NCBI GenBank assembly: GCA_902728285.1 | Contig: CACVBU010000615.1 | Location: 62,001 to 126,000, forward strand | Length of the DNA stretch: 64,000 bases | From: Clytia hemisphaerica | Taxonomy: Eukaryota; Cnidaria; Hydrozoa; Leptothecata; Clytiidae | Direction: 5' to 3' | Shown here: in pieces, positions 23,655 to 34,039 of the stretch | Layout: every line of letters starts with the position of its first letter | How positions within the stretch are numbered: the first letter of the stretch is position 1 | Position numbers and translations under genes: made by a program | The notes under the pieces: generated by a model | Database searches by the model: none | What the model was told of the DNA's origin: nothing | The model's input: only the letters and a program-made list of their open reading frames with translations

Positions 23655-23880
23655 TGGGTAAAGCAAAACAATCGCATCGAAACAAAAATCAATCATAAAC
23701 AAAAACATTAGAACCCATTCACTTTCACTTTCGTTTTCAAGTCAAAATTAAAACGCCTTTGATTGTATTTTTAGCTGGAGAAAAACGTCAGATTGTCATA
23801 TTCGCCACATACCTTATGAGCAGTGCGTGGTGTATACAGAATAGACAATCTGCTATGAAAATGTATGAATCTTTTTCTAT
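23655..23880 (+). ncRNA. Putative structured RNA or promoter unit, copy 1
   Basis: Aligns over about 220 bp with 24925-25150, with best conservation in two blocks. Block one is the upstream GAAANN array; block two is 23786-23860. Block two contains a perfect 9-bp stem CAGATTGTC (23789-23797) / GACAATCTG (23844-23852), extended past a bulged A by TATTC/GAATA. The loop keeps TTCGCCA and GCGTGGTGT in both copies. Two stem pairs changed on both sides between copies (T-A to C-G, G-C to A-T), which argues for a selected structure. It is not a tRNA, snRNA or rRNA that I recognise. It could instead be an ordinary duplicated element whose stem survived by chance. Confidence 0.4.
23718..23738 (-). promoter_or_regulatory. 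ISRE/IRF-like GAAANN array, copy 1
   Basis: On the minus strand it reads GAAAACGAAAGTGAAAGTGA, three uninterrupted GAAANN units. That fits the IRF/ISRE consensus known from vertebrate interferon promoters. IRF genes occur in many invertebrates. Function here is inferred from the match and from its conservation in copy 2. Confidence 0.45.
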
Positions 23881-24508
23881 ATACTCATTTCATAAACCAA
23901 GCAAAAGCAAAACTAATACGTTAGGTAAAGAAAGGAGACCTTTTTACTAAGCAAAAAATCAATTGAAGATTGTTTTCCATCGAGTTCAGATTAATTTATT
24001 AAAGATATGAAAAAACCAAACGACAGATTTTTTTTTGAAAAACTAAACTTGAGGCGACTATATTACAATAACAAAAGATTTTTTCATACAGTGAATACAT
24101 ATAGTATTGAGATAATCTCCCTGCGATTGAACTAAGCTTAAATGAAAATTCAAAAAAGTCCACAGCAAGATTTAGTTAAATCTCCCTTGTCGGTTTATTT
24201 TGTATAAGTTTCAATAACTTTTGATGAAATCAGAGTTTTTTTAACTAACTAATTAAACGTGTAAACCCTTAGTTGGCAAAAAGAATACAATAACTCTCTT
24301 CGCGTATAGAAAAGTCCAAAAGTCCAAAAGCCTTCGGATGTTACTAGAAACGTTAAAAAAATATTCTCAATTTCTCCATTTTGTGCAATTTTTTTTAATT
24401 TAAAGAATTTGAGTGCTTTAGAGTCCATAAAAGTCTTAAAATGTTCTTAACTTGTTTTTAATATTTTTGCCATCGAAGCCTAATGTTCTATATCGTTTTT
24501 TTCTTATG

Positions 24509-24720
24509 AAAAATATTGGCCAAAATATCGTCCCTAGTGGAAAATTATCCTCTAATTTTTGTTCCAATGAAAATCAGATAAGCCAATCCTAACTGCAAAT
24601 TTTGTACTACTTTTTTCATCCTCACTGAATTTTCTGGCTCAAAAACAATGGAATTCAAATCCCCAGTCATAAAAAACCTGATTATATCAACCTCCGAGTT
24701 GTGAGAAGGGAGTGTCCTTA
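24509..24720. repeat. MITE fragment (CTGTGAGAAGGGGTGT family)
   Basis: AAAATATCGTCCC, ACTGAATTTTCTGGC and the right end GTTGTGAGAAGGGAGTGTCC match the copy at 50044-50310. The left end is missing. Confidence 0.6.
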
Positions 24721-24924
24721 TGATATATCACCACATATACAAATGCAAGCTAATTCTATTTTTGTGTCTTCAAATGCCCAAGAATTCTCCCCGATGAGAA
24801 AAAAACCCTGGAAATTTATGCCAAATGAAAACTACGCTAAAATTCATGATCTCCAATCAGATTCTTCGGTCGTGTCTCCGTAAGAAGATCTGTGGGATAA
24901 AAATTGAATAAGTGTTTGAGTGTT

Positions 24925-25150
24925 TTGATTGGTTAAACCAAAACAATCACACCAAAATAAACATCAATCATAAACATAAACATTAGAACACAATCACTTT
25001 CACTTTCGTTTTCGTTTTTTTTTAGCAACGCGGTTTAAATTGTTTTGGCTGAACAACCAGGTCTGATCATCACATTCGCCATATATAATGCTCTTTAAAA
25101 CAGAGCGTGGTGTGTGCAGAATCGATGATCTGTTATGAAAGTACGCAAAA
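24925..25150 (+). ncRNA. Putative structured RNA or promoter unit, copy 2
   Basis: Diverged partner of 23655-23880 in direct orientation about 1.28 kb away. The stem is GATCATC/GATGATC, then ATTC/GAAT, around a loop with TTCGCCA and GCGTGGTGT. The loop also has its own GCTCT..AGAGC hairpin at about 25089-25106, absent in copy 1. Sequence beyond 25150 no longer aligns. Confidence 0.4.
24994..25014 (-). promoter_or_regulatory. ISRE/IRF-like GAAANN array, copy 2
   Basis: Minus strand again reads GAAAACGAAAGTGAAAGTGA, identical to copy 1 over 20 bases although the surrounding repeat has diverged noticeably. Confidence 0.45.
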
Positions 25151-25360
25151 TATTGAGAACTTTGAGAAATGGTATACCTACTTAATTTTCGAGCTGAAAA
25201 TTAGAATTTGAAAGGCTATACACACTAAAACTAGAAAGCAAGGTTTTTCCCAATTCTTGTACGTTTAGATCTTTATTCATAATTAGAAACGTCCATGTTC
25301 TTACTATGGTCACAGAAACAGGGGTGCTGTTATAGATCCTCTTTCTACAAGTTTGCTGTA

Positions 25361-25621
25361 TACACCCCTGTGTCACAGACCCGCTGGAAAATTTGGCAAA
25401 AATTTTGTCCCCGGTGGGAAAATACCCTGAAAATTCAGCCCCACTTGATTTTATCCCCATTCGAAATTCAATGTTTAAAAATTGCACTCCAAACCTATCC
25501 CATTGGATATTTTAACCTTGGAACAATAAAATTTCTAGTCCCCATTGGGATTTCAATAGGAGTTTTTATCCCCATTGAAGAAAAAAATCTCACCGGGGCT
25601 GTGAGACATCAGGGGTGTCTG
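25361..25621. repeat. Complete ACACCCCTG..CAGGGGTGT MITE
   Basis: Best reference copy of this family. It starts TACACCCCTGTGTCACAGAC and ends GGGGCTGTGAGACATCAGGG with an ATC insertion. The interior alternates GTCCCCGGTGGG, CCCCACTTGA and CCCCATTGGG blocks. Relatives are at 6900, 9411, 9907, 16119, 24509, 50044 and 56326. Confidence 0.8.
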
Positions 25622-26876
25622 TATGGTCAGTAAGCAAGTAAGTACATTCATCTGGTGGCTGTCGGCAGAACTGGGAGTGTAGGAGTCTATTTCCTTTTCT
25701 ATTTGCGGTAGACCTGGACCTCGAATACTGAGATGGAGTGCTACACCTACTCTCTGCTCCTAGTAAGTTACCGCCTAGTCTAGCAAGCCAGATGACTAAT
25801 CCAGACATAGTAGAAATAAAGCAAAAAGTGATGGAGGGAACAATTTTAGTTTATAAAAACTAAGTCCCGTAACAATAATCGTAATATCATAAAACGCCTA
25901 CACTACTGTATTACACGCATTATAAACGACTCCAGTCTATAGTTACTGCCTACATCAGATTACCTAACCCAAGCTACTCATTCGCTGAGTTGGCGGTGAC
26001 CAGGGCTGACCGCGAAAGCTGACCCCTTTTCGTTAGATCATTACATAAACAACTGTAATTGGCCGCTCTTTCGAGAGGCGAGTCTTTCAATTGACATGTT
26101 ATGCCAAACAATGAAAGAGTTCATGGAGGCATCGATATATGATAAAATTTCCTGATATTTTCAATTTTTAACTAATAAAAGAACCCAAATCTGGTCAAAA
26201 TCAAATGGTTTGTAGTTAAAATCCATGAAGAAAAGCAAATTATTATATCGTGTCTTTGTCCAAAACAAGCACAAGGTACACAAGGTCCATACTTACAAAT
26301 AATAATACAAACGGTTTTGTCTACAAAACGGACCATGAATTCACAAGTTCCCCCTCTCCGACTCCACCTATACAATGTTGAATTTCAGTCCAACTTGACT
26401 CAGCAACATTGTAGAGAGGTGTAAGGGGAGAGGAGCCAGAAAAACAGTAGAATAAGTGTATAAGTAGAATTCCATTTACTTTTGGCCAGGGTTGTACAGA
26501 ACACCTTACATTTAACACTATCAATCATAAGTAATTTTGGATTCAGTACATAGGGGTTACTATCTTTCTCAAAAAGAGATTATTATTATATACTATTCCA
26601 GATAATAAAACTGGGAATTCTATAAGGAAATGTTATTATTTCGATTCAAAATAATGAAATATTCAAAGAAACTGCGGGTAATCAAAAAGAAACTTAATGA
26701 AATATTTAAATCGATGATTTGTCGCCAACTAAGGGATTGATTGGTTACTCCCTGGAAAGTTACTTTTGTAAGATCTGATATACACTCTTACGATGACAGA
26801 CTTTTTTGTTTCTGTTTCAAAATTACCTTACCGGTACCTTACCAACCCTGATAAATGAAAAATTTATTCTTATTTT
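25622..26876. other. Intergenic, no supported gene
   Basis: A 72-residue minus ORF reaches into the MITE at 25590-25808 and is not accepted. No other gene-like signal. Confidence 0.35.
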
Positions 26877-27055
26877 ACCGACCGACCGACCCATATTTTT
26901 CTAACGATCTGCCCGTAGAACAACAAATTAAATTGGTCTCGTCACGGTCTGATTTTAAAATACCGTTTTCCCGTCTCTTTTTTCGTCAAATCTCGTAAAA
27001 CCGTACTAAAATAGGGCAAATCCCGTCACATCGTAAAAATACAACCCCCTCTCCG
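26877..27055. repeat. Repeat fragments
   Basis: 26877-26945 matches the right side of the AGGCGAGAC MITE (GACCGACCGACCC, ACAACAAATTAAATTGGTCT). 26943-27055 is the reverse complement of 12965-13075. Confidence 0.65.
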
Positions 27056-28190
27056 CCGCAATAGGTCGACGCGTGCCGTAAATCCTCAAGCGTGCCGTAA
27101 ATTCTCAAGCAGCTCACTCGGTCATAATTTGACACCAAACAAATGCTTAGAGATAAAGAGTATATGTTTACCAAGTTTTTACCAAGTTTTTCGAAAACTT
27201 ACTAAAGTTAAAGGTTTTGTTTTTAAATAAGAGTGATATCGTTTGCTTACTCATCAATTTTAATTCACAAGTTTTTTCACATTGGATTGACACGGATGTG
27301 GAGCAAGATTGGCCAGAAATAGGAAAAGAAAAACATTTTTTGCTTATATCAGCATAATATAACAATAGGCAGACACTGTCCTGGTATAAAATATGTGTCT
27401 ATATGAAACGGGAACACTAATGTAAAAACAAAACCTACTAAATCTTTGAGTTTGCGAGTGTATAAGTCGATTTAAACTGCGCCTATCCATATTAATCTCT
27501 CACAGAAAACATGCAAAAAATCATCGAAAAATATGCCCTTAAATAATTGAAGATGCAGAGGGGAAAATGTAACACTGGAGACTCACTAACTGTATCTGAA
27601 TGAAATGTTGTAATAAAATCAAAATGAAGAACTATTATGAATAATTTAAAATATAAATGAGCATTTGATTTATATCATCATAACAATGAACCTACTCCCC
27701 TATTCAAAAAACAATTCAAAATTGTATGAGCAACGCTATCTCTTAGAATTTCATTTTCAAATGTATTGACTTTTTCTGCTGTTGGTTATTTCTTTCATGT
27801 GAACCTTGGTTAGAGGTCATAAGATATGGTACATGGTATGATAGTGTGAATCTTTACGAGTATTTGGAGAATCAAGAAGCAAAATCAGAACAAACTTTCC
27901 AACTGAATGAGCAACTGAAAATTACTGTGAATTAGAAACAGAAGTATCCATAGACTTTGATCTTGAAACGTTATGAAGAAGCGAGACCTTTGATTTCAGA
28001 ACACATTAAATTGAAAGATAATGGTGGGATAGTTTCGTGCAACAACAAGAATAATAAGAGAATTGTTGAATTGTTGAAGTATAAAAAAAGTAAAGAAGAT
28101 GAAGACATTTAGAGAGCAATATAATTTTTGGAATTTCATGTTTCAACATCAACCGACAACTGATTTCTACTACGCACAGGTGAGTTGATA
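27056..28190. other. Intergenic with one degenerate coding-like patch
   Basis: Between about 27825 and 28112 the plus strand gives codon-like stretches (YEEARPLISEHIKLKDNGGI, then a Lys-rich end at a stop) broken by stops near 27936 and 27955. It may be a decayed exon. The family is not recognised. Confidence 0.3.
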
Positions 28191-28197
28191 AACGAGG

Positions 28198-28582
28198 GTA
28201 CTTCCCCGGGGGGAAAACTCGATCTGAAAACGACCATACGTTCGGCCCAAAATTTGGCTTCTAAAATCGGACCCTTACAGTGCAGTGAATTTCCATGAAA
28301 AATCATACCCTTACAGTGCACTTTTTCAAAATTTCTCCAATTTTGAAAATTTTTGCAATTTTTCAAGAAAATGTGGAATTTTTCCTCCAAAATTGACCAA
28401 TTTTGTGCCAATTTTTCCAAAAAATTGGCCTTTTATCACAATTTCCTACCCTTACAGTGCAGTTCAGTGCAGTTTTGTAATTTCCTACCCTTACAGTGCA
28501 CTAGCTGAACTATGAAAAACCTACCCTTAAGGGCCGAACGTCTGGTAGGTCATTTACCTTGAGTGCCCCCCCCCGGGGGTAC
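28198..28582. repeat. Repeat element with internal TACCCTTACAGTGCA units
   Basis: GTACTTCCCCGGGGGG at the left faces CCCCCCGGGGGTAC at the right, and ACGTTCGGCC faces GGCCGAACGT further in. The phrase CCTTACAGTGCA occurs about six times between. The architecture is the same as the TGTCCAGGGGT element at 8132: inverted ends around a spaced short tandem motif. Confidence 0.7.
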
Positions 28583-28644
28583 TTCTCTCTCACAGCCTCA
28601 ACATCTTAAGCCTTACAATTCACTAGGCTACGTCATATCTTCCT

Positions 28645-28770
28645 TCGTTTCGAGTGTAAAGCTCCTACTCTTCAGGATATGAGCACTGCTCTCATTTATA
28701 TAGTGAAATTCTCCGGATACATCGCATGCGCACTGAGGTTTTAATGAAACAATAGAGATTTTCGAAACCT
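28645..28770. repeat. Repeat matching 14243-14370
   Basis: Shares TCCTACTCTTC, GGATACATCGCATGCGCACT and GAAACAATAGAGA with the segment in the receptor intron. Confidence 0.6.
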
Positions 28771-28826
28771 AGGCCAATAAGCTGTGTTTTAAACATTCTT
28801 TTATTTGAAATCTCTTATGATAAACA

Positions 28827-29245
28827 TCAATAAAACAACAATATAATTTTTCAAAATTTTGATGACGTCAGCAGAAAATAGGATTTTTCGTTTTTTACTA
28901 ATTTCTGCTGACGTCATCAAAATTTTGAAACAATTTTTTTTTCAAATGATCGACTTTAGTAAGATACATCCTTGGTGAAAGTTTGAAGACAATTGGATAA
29001 ACCATTCTTGAGAAATTTAATTTTTAGTTTTAGTGACGTCATCGATTATTACGTAATAATCGGTTTTTGCGGTTTTTCGCGAAAATCAGCGAAAAAGCAA
29101 TTAGGTTACACATCAGGTTAGAAACTACATCATAGTACCCTTCGAGTTCAGTCATTTGTTTGGTCATTTTCTGTCGACTAATGCGATCTAAAAATTATGG
29201 TAATTTTCAGTTTTTCAGACATGCCATAACTTACCCGAGCCGCCA
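28827..29245 (+). repeat. Palindromic repeat, copy 1 (partner at 56465)
   Basis: A TTTCTGCTGACGTCATCAAAAT arm and its complement form a hairpin. A long block (GACGTCATCGATTATTACGT onward to CTGTCGACTAATGCGATCTA) follows, nearly identical to 56735-56900. This copy lacks part of the left arm that is present at 56465. Confidence 0.75.
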
Positions 29246-29296
29246 CTAATTTTGAATTTAAACAATAATACAAGTGGCTAACGCCCAGGCTATTTT

Positions 29297-30000
29297 GGTT
29301 ACTTCCGTATGAAACATTACGTCATGAAAATCAAAATCATATTTTTATGACACGGTAATTGGTCCAGCGCGCAGCAGAATGGACCTTTAAAAAGCAACTG
29401 ATCGAAAAGATTTTGTCTTTGTCGGGGCCTGTGCGCGCAATAAATCAACAAGTCCAGGCTAAACCCGCGCGATGTTTGACCTATGTTTTGGATTGAATTG
29501 GTAGTAGAGTCAAATTTCTCGGTTAGATTAAAGGGTTGTTTCAGGTAGGGTCAGGTAGTGTTAGGGCTAGGGTTGGGGATGGGAGTTAACCCCTGGTTAG
29601 GGTTTAAGCTCCCGGGTAGAGTTTGGAGTAAATACCATGTTTATAAGGAACTTTGAACTCCTTAATGCAGTTGTGACTCGATGACCGAGTGGTTAAGGCG
29701 CTGGCGTTCGAATCATATAGTTCGAATCCCATCAGCGGCAAAAGTTTCGAAATTTCGGGAAATGCATCAAAAACTTTCAAAACTTAGCAATACAAAGAAA
29801 GTGTCAAAGATTAGAAGCTCAGAGTGGAGGATGGGAAGGAATTTTTTTTTGCGTCACTTAAGGAGCCCGGTACGAACGACATTCGGTTATTGCCACGTCA
29901 GCTGGACCTTCACGCCGCTTCGGCTTCTTGTTATTTTTTGTCCGTGTCATAAAAATCTGCTCTCCAACCAAATTTTACGTCATGACATGACATTACGTTT
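29297..30000. other. Repeat-rich intergenic, no supported gene
   Basis: Contains TTCCGTATGAAACATTACGT (29297) and a second inverted ACGTCATGACATGACATTAC patch near 29971, pieces of the hairpin MITE family. 29550-29620 is a GGGTTAGGG-like diverged run. ORF 29681-30013 runs through a tRNA-like sequence and is rejected. Confidence 0.4.
29675..29740 (+). tRNA. tRNA-Ser-like pseudogene or SINE head
   Basis: A-box-like TGACCGAGTGG (29682-29692) and B-box-like AGTTCGAATCC (29719-29729) are only 37 bp apart, too close for an intact class II tRNA. Acceptor and T stems do not pair and part of the anticodon and variable arms is missing. So it is not a working tRNA. A tRNA-derived SINE promoter or a deleted pseudogene fits. 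Confidence 0.45.
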
Positions 30001-30003
30001 CAT

Positions 30004-30152
30004 GAATTCATGATATTCATGACGTAATGTTTTCTACGGAAATACCCCAGTTTTAGCCAGTAGTGGCAAATTTAAGCTAGACAAAAGTTACCACTACTGC
30101 CAAAAACCGAGATCTTTCCGTAGAAAACAGTACGTCATGAATATCATGAATT
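30004..30152. repeat. TGACGTAATGTTTT hairpin MITE
   Basis: Almost perfect arms: ATGATATTCATGACGTA.. against ..TACGTCATGAATATCAT, about 36 bp each, with a core shared with 21781-21918. It ends 34 bp before the rolling-stone exon and may interfere with the upstream intron. Confidence 0.8.
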
Positions 30153-30185
30153 GGATTCTTCACATTCCCCCTGATTTTTTCTTAG

Positions 30186-31810
30186 TGTCCATGCATCCAT
30201 CCGTTATCAGTGGTTGGTTACCGTTTCTTCTGTGCTGTTTACTGCATCTTCTTTTGGACATTGAGTTTGGGATTCTCCATTCTTGATCACAATGGATACA
30301 GATGGTTTAAATTGTACTCCTCGTGGGTGTACATGATTGCGACGTTCTTCTTTTCGTATGCCTTTTTCATCAGTTTCTTGGAAGTTTGTAAAGTATGTAA
30401 ATTCAATGATTCCAAGAAACAAAGACGGAAAGATAGGTAATTACTTTTTATTTGTCATTAATCGATCTGATGGTTTGTCCAGTGTTGTTGGGGACCACTA
30501 AAGACCAAGTGCCACTTTTGATTAAACGTTCATAATTATTTCATTATTTCATAATGACACCCGTGGTCAGTAAACTAGAGAAAGAGTTTATGGCCCAACA
30601 AGTTATTTTATAAATTACAACCAAGAAATCTATAATTCCGATTAAGACCACGATACTAAGATGAAAGAACCCCTACTTCAAATCGGACATACATTGATTC
30701 AGACTTGTTTTTTCCAAAACGGGTTTTAAATAATATGTTACGTTACTGCACCACGTCACCAAGTCAAAAAAACTAAATCTGAGGGGCATACAAAATAGAA
30801 AGCTCCAGTCTCTAGCTATAGGAAAGATTAGTCTACGGCCAAGATACACGCTTTTTTTAATAAGAATACACTTTATAAGAATGTCCATGATGAAAATGGC
30901 CAAAAAATTAAGAATAATGCTAAGAATATCACCATCGTGAAATTTTACTACTCAAGCTAAGAATGCCATTTTTAGAGCATTTTCAATTAGAAGTTGTCAA
31001 TTACCCCTTAAGTAAGGCCGTTTTATGTTTAAGTCGTATGTACTAAATTCTAATGTCCAATTAGTATCCTAAACCTAAGAATGCTGTAGAAGAATATTTT
31101 AGGATGATTTTCCCAAAAAAGTTAAGAATGTCCATGATAAAATGGATTTACATCATTCTTATAAAAAAAGCGTGTATTTTCTGCAACACTATAAAATAAA
31201 CAATGGGTCATTACTTCCTTTTTGCAGATACAAAAATCAAGAACCAGTGGAAGAAATCCCAGCAGAAGGGCGTTTCAGAAGCAACCAAAAGCTGTACGAT
31301 GATATCGAACTAGATCAACCATCAGTCAGCAGCCGTCAACCATCAAACGAAGATATTGCTACAAATGACGGAGTTGATATTGAGGAGCCGTTACCATGGC
31401 GATTCCAAATCTTATGGTTCCTTGAGAATCTGGTCATGGTTAATAGCATTACGTCAACAATCGCTTACTGGATTTTCATTCGTGATTCATCAGAGAATCT
31501 TACGTTTAACGATATCCGAAGTTATTTTATTATCGATCGACATGGGATCGTCACCTTTTTCTTATTAGTTGAATTCCTACTAAATAAAATCCCGTGGCGC
31601 ATTTTTCATTTTATCTACCCGTTAGCTTTTGGTATCTCCTACTTAATTTTCCACCTGATCAACTGGTATTATACTAGAGATAACATTTATAAATTCCTGG
31701 ATTGGAAAGATCATATTGGACATTCGATTCTATATTTCACTGGTGCATTTGTATGCATTATCGTTCTGCAGTTTCTGCTTTTCTTGGTATACAGGAAAAA
31801 ACGCCAGTGA
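30186..31810 (+). CDS. Rolling stone-like multi-pass membrane protein, gene 1 (first exon not found)
   Basis: Exons 30186-30436 and 31228-31810 join in frame (AG|A, Arg) and give 277 residues plus an unseen N-terminus. The first visible exon follows TTTTTTCTTAG and starts CPCIHP, matching CSCIKP at the same intron position in gene 2. Several hydrophobic segments follow: YRFFCAVYCIFFWTLSLGF, WVYMIATFFFSYAFFISFLE, then FIIDRHGIVTFFLLVEFLLN and IFHFIYPLAFGISYLIFHLI, and a last one before the basic tail YRKKRQ. The order, spacing and motifs (IDRHG..; IPWRIFHFIYPL..; DWKDHIG) are those of the rolling stone (Rost) family. In flies that family acts in myoblast fusion; its role elsewhere is unknown. 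A hydrophilic loop near residues 84-125 is acidic and Ser-rich. The intron carries a MITE (30847-31174), which makes a misleading ATG upstream of exon 31228. No convincing first exon was found in 22-30 kb. Confidence 0.8.
30847..31174. repeat. CACGCTTTTTTTAATAAGAAT MITE in rolling-stone intron
   Basis: Ends CACGCTTTTTTTAATAAGAA and TTCTTATAAAAAAAGCGTG, each flanked by TA. AAGAATGTCCATGAT repeats inside. Related to but distinct from the CACGTTTTTT/AAGAAC family. Confidence 0.8.
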
Positions 31811-32280
31811 TTAACTTCTGGATGGCTTGAGGCTTGCTTTTTGTGATCCTTATCATTAAATTCATAGAAATACTAAAATTGATGAAAGATGGTCTTTCAC
31901 GAAATGTTGTCCACGCATAAACTTATCCAAATCAAGGACTTGATTAAGACCGCTTAATGATTCCTGGATTCCAAAAGACTGGAGTTTAAAGCTCAAAATG
32001 TAAAAAACTGAAGAAAGCTATCGATTTGCCGTATACTTTTAATACAAACTTTTGTGAAGCAAAAACTATTGTGAAACGATTGTCAAACTGAGCCAAGAAT
32101 AGTGAATTTCGAAAGGAACGTCACGATAAATATTTTTTATGTATAGACTTTTTGTGACAATGCCGTTGCTATGGGTAACCAAGGGCTTAAATATTACCTC
32201 TCTATGTAAAATTCCAGAGCTAAGGAATTATTTATAGTGTTTACATGTCTGTTTGAGCTAAACCTTTACATTAGCGGGTT
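31811..32280. other. 3' flank of rolling-stone gene 1
   Basis: An ATTAAA hexamer at about 31856 could serve as polyadenylation signal. No ORF. Confidence 0.35.
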
Positions 32281-33111
32281 TACTATCGGGTACCTAATAA
32301 GTATACACCCCCTCCCCCGCTAATTAATTTTCAAAAATTTCCCCCTAGACATTCCTAATCCAACCAAAGAGATAGAAAATAGAGGAGGTTGCACGCAACT
32401 GCTTTAAAGCCAGGCGACTCTTGTTTTCTATTCAATTTCCTTTGTTTTGCAACAAAGAAAAATCGCCTTTGACGCGAGCTGTGTTATGCCGCCAATCGAG
32501 AAGGAAGCAAACATGGCGGGTCGAAGCGGTGATTTTTCTGCTGTTATTTTTGTTATGTCTATTCGAGTTATGACTAAAACAACGTCTACAGCAAGTACTA
32601 CATTGTTTAAAACATCTCAAATGCTTTTGGATATATTTATTTCAACCAATCAAATGATTTGTTTACGTTTTGACCAAGGATACAGTGAAATTATCATCGA
32701 AGAAAGATGGCCTGTCTTGTTGAGTAGCTAACAGCACCTACTGATGGAAATCACTCGAAATCGAAAAGATGGACATTTTTTCTCAAGTAGGGAATAATTT
32801 TCCTTGGTAGAGGATGCCTTGAGGTATGTATATCTGAAGTTTCTAGTGTGGTCTGGCTCTTTTCACTGTGGTCTGGCTCTTTGAGTTCAGCCCATTTTTC
32901 ATGTACTCAACTCGACTGACTACCTAGGTTCAGGTTCTTGTTGATTTTCACTCTGGCAGTGAATTTCTAAAAGTTTGCTTCTTGATTTATTTTTTTTATT
33001 ACTGAAGGAAGAGATGGAAGTCTTCTTCTTAGAAGAAGAATTTGAATTTCATCGAACAAACCTACCTACCCTTTGGTTTGGCTTAGTAAAAACGTAGTGT
33101 AGATTATTATG

Positions 33112-33330
33112 CGGCCGGTGCATGATAAGCCAATTCATCATAAAAAGAAAGACCGTAGAAAACTTAAAGAGGCAACTTCTTTTGATGCTTTCAATGCTTT
33201 GAGAGTTGATGTTATACTAATGATTCTGTTGATTTTCATCCTGAGAAAATCTGTGAAAAGTGTAGAGTTATTTGTACGAAGTTTGAATCAGCGTTGAAAG
33301 GCACCCAGAAGCACACAAGCTGAAAAAGTA
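33112..33330 (+). pseudogene. Decayed ORF in the transposon with HPEK-CxxC patch
   Basis: Lys/Arg-rich start (HHKKKDRRKLKE), then FDAFNALRVDV, then after a frameshift near 33218 DSVDFHPEKICEKCRVICTK, ending at a stop near 33319. The run is too coherent for chance, but no single frame spans it. The family is not settled; see the transposon entry. Confidence 0.35.
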
Positions 33331-34039
33331 GGAAGAAATAGAAAGTCAAGCATAACTCAACTCAGCGTGTTAAAGCAACACCAGATATTGATACTGGTGG
33401 TTTCGCAGATTTTGTTGATGGAGAAAAATTTCACAATATTAAAGAGACCGTGTGGCTTGTCTAATTATTGATGCTGAAGACTTTATATTTTGTTATTGGT
33501 TTTATTATTGGGTGAAATAAATGAGGAAATCTGTAAGTTGGAAAGGCAATGTTATGAGGAGGGCCAACAAGCAAGAAAATCGGCCTCACATGTTTTAGCT
33601 TTTATTGTACTACTTACGAGGTATCTACACTGGATTTACTTTTGTTTTTGTTTTTTCCCTACTGCATCTGCATGCTTCAAGTGATGAGTTATTTCCTGTA
33701 GTCTGGGAGCTGTTAAAGTGTTAGAATTATATTGAGTTTGAAGGTCAGGTGTTTGGTATCTGATGGAGCATTGTACAAATCGTTCATTTTATAAACTCAA
33801 AGAATAAGGAAGATAAAGTCCATTTCTTCAGTATTAATCTGATGTGCTTTGGATAGAAAGCTCTATTTCATTTGTGAGTACAAAACAATTTTGAAAACTC
33901 TCATGGAAATAGAAGCACCAAAAACTTTTGTAAATCAATGGTTTGTCTATTATTTCCAGAGGATAATATACCTTAGATATTATTATTGATATGATTTGTT
34001 TGAAATAGTATTATCACTACCAGGTGTTGAAATTCAGAA

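Noticed and set aside
24701-24883. Candidate first exon for rolling-stone gene 1
   Set aside because: The donor is in phase 2 while the next exon needs phase 0, and the peptide does not resemble the leader of gene 2.
25590-25808. 72-residue minus ORF starting MSGLVIWLARLGG
   Set aside because: Its end lies in a MITE and there is no other support.
27825-28112. Coding-like stretch reminiscent of a death-fold domain
   Set aside because: Broken by stops and too weak to assign to any family.
29675-29740. Functional tRNA-Ser
   Set aside because: A and B boxes are too close and the stems do not pair; listed only as tRNA-like.
31142-31227. ATG upstream of rolling-stone exon 31228
   Set aside because: It lies inside a MITE and is removed as intron; the exon joins 30186-30436 in frame.
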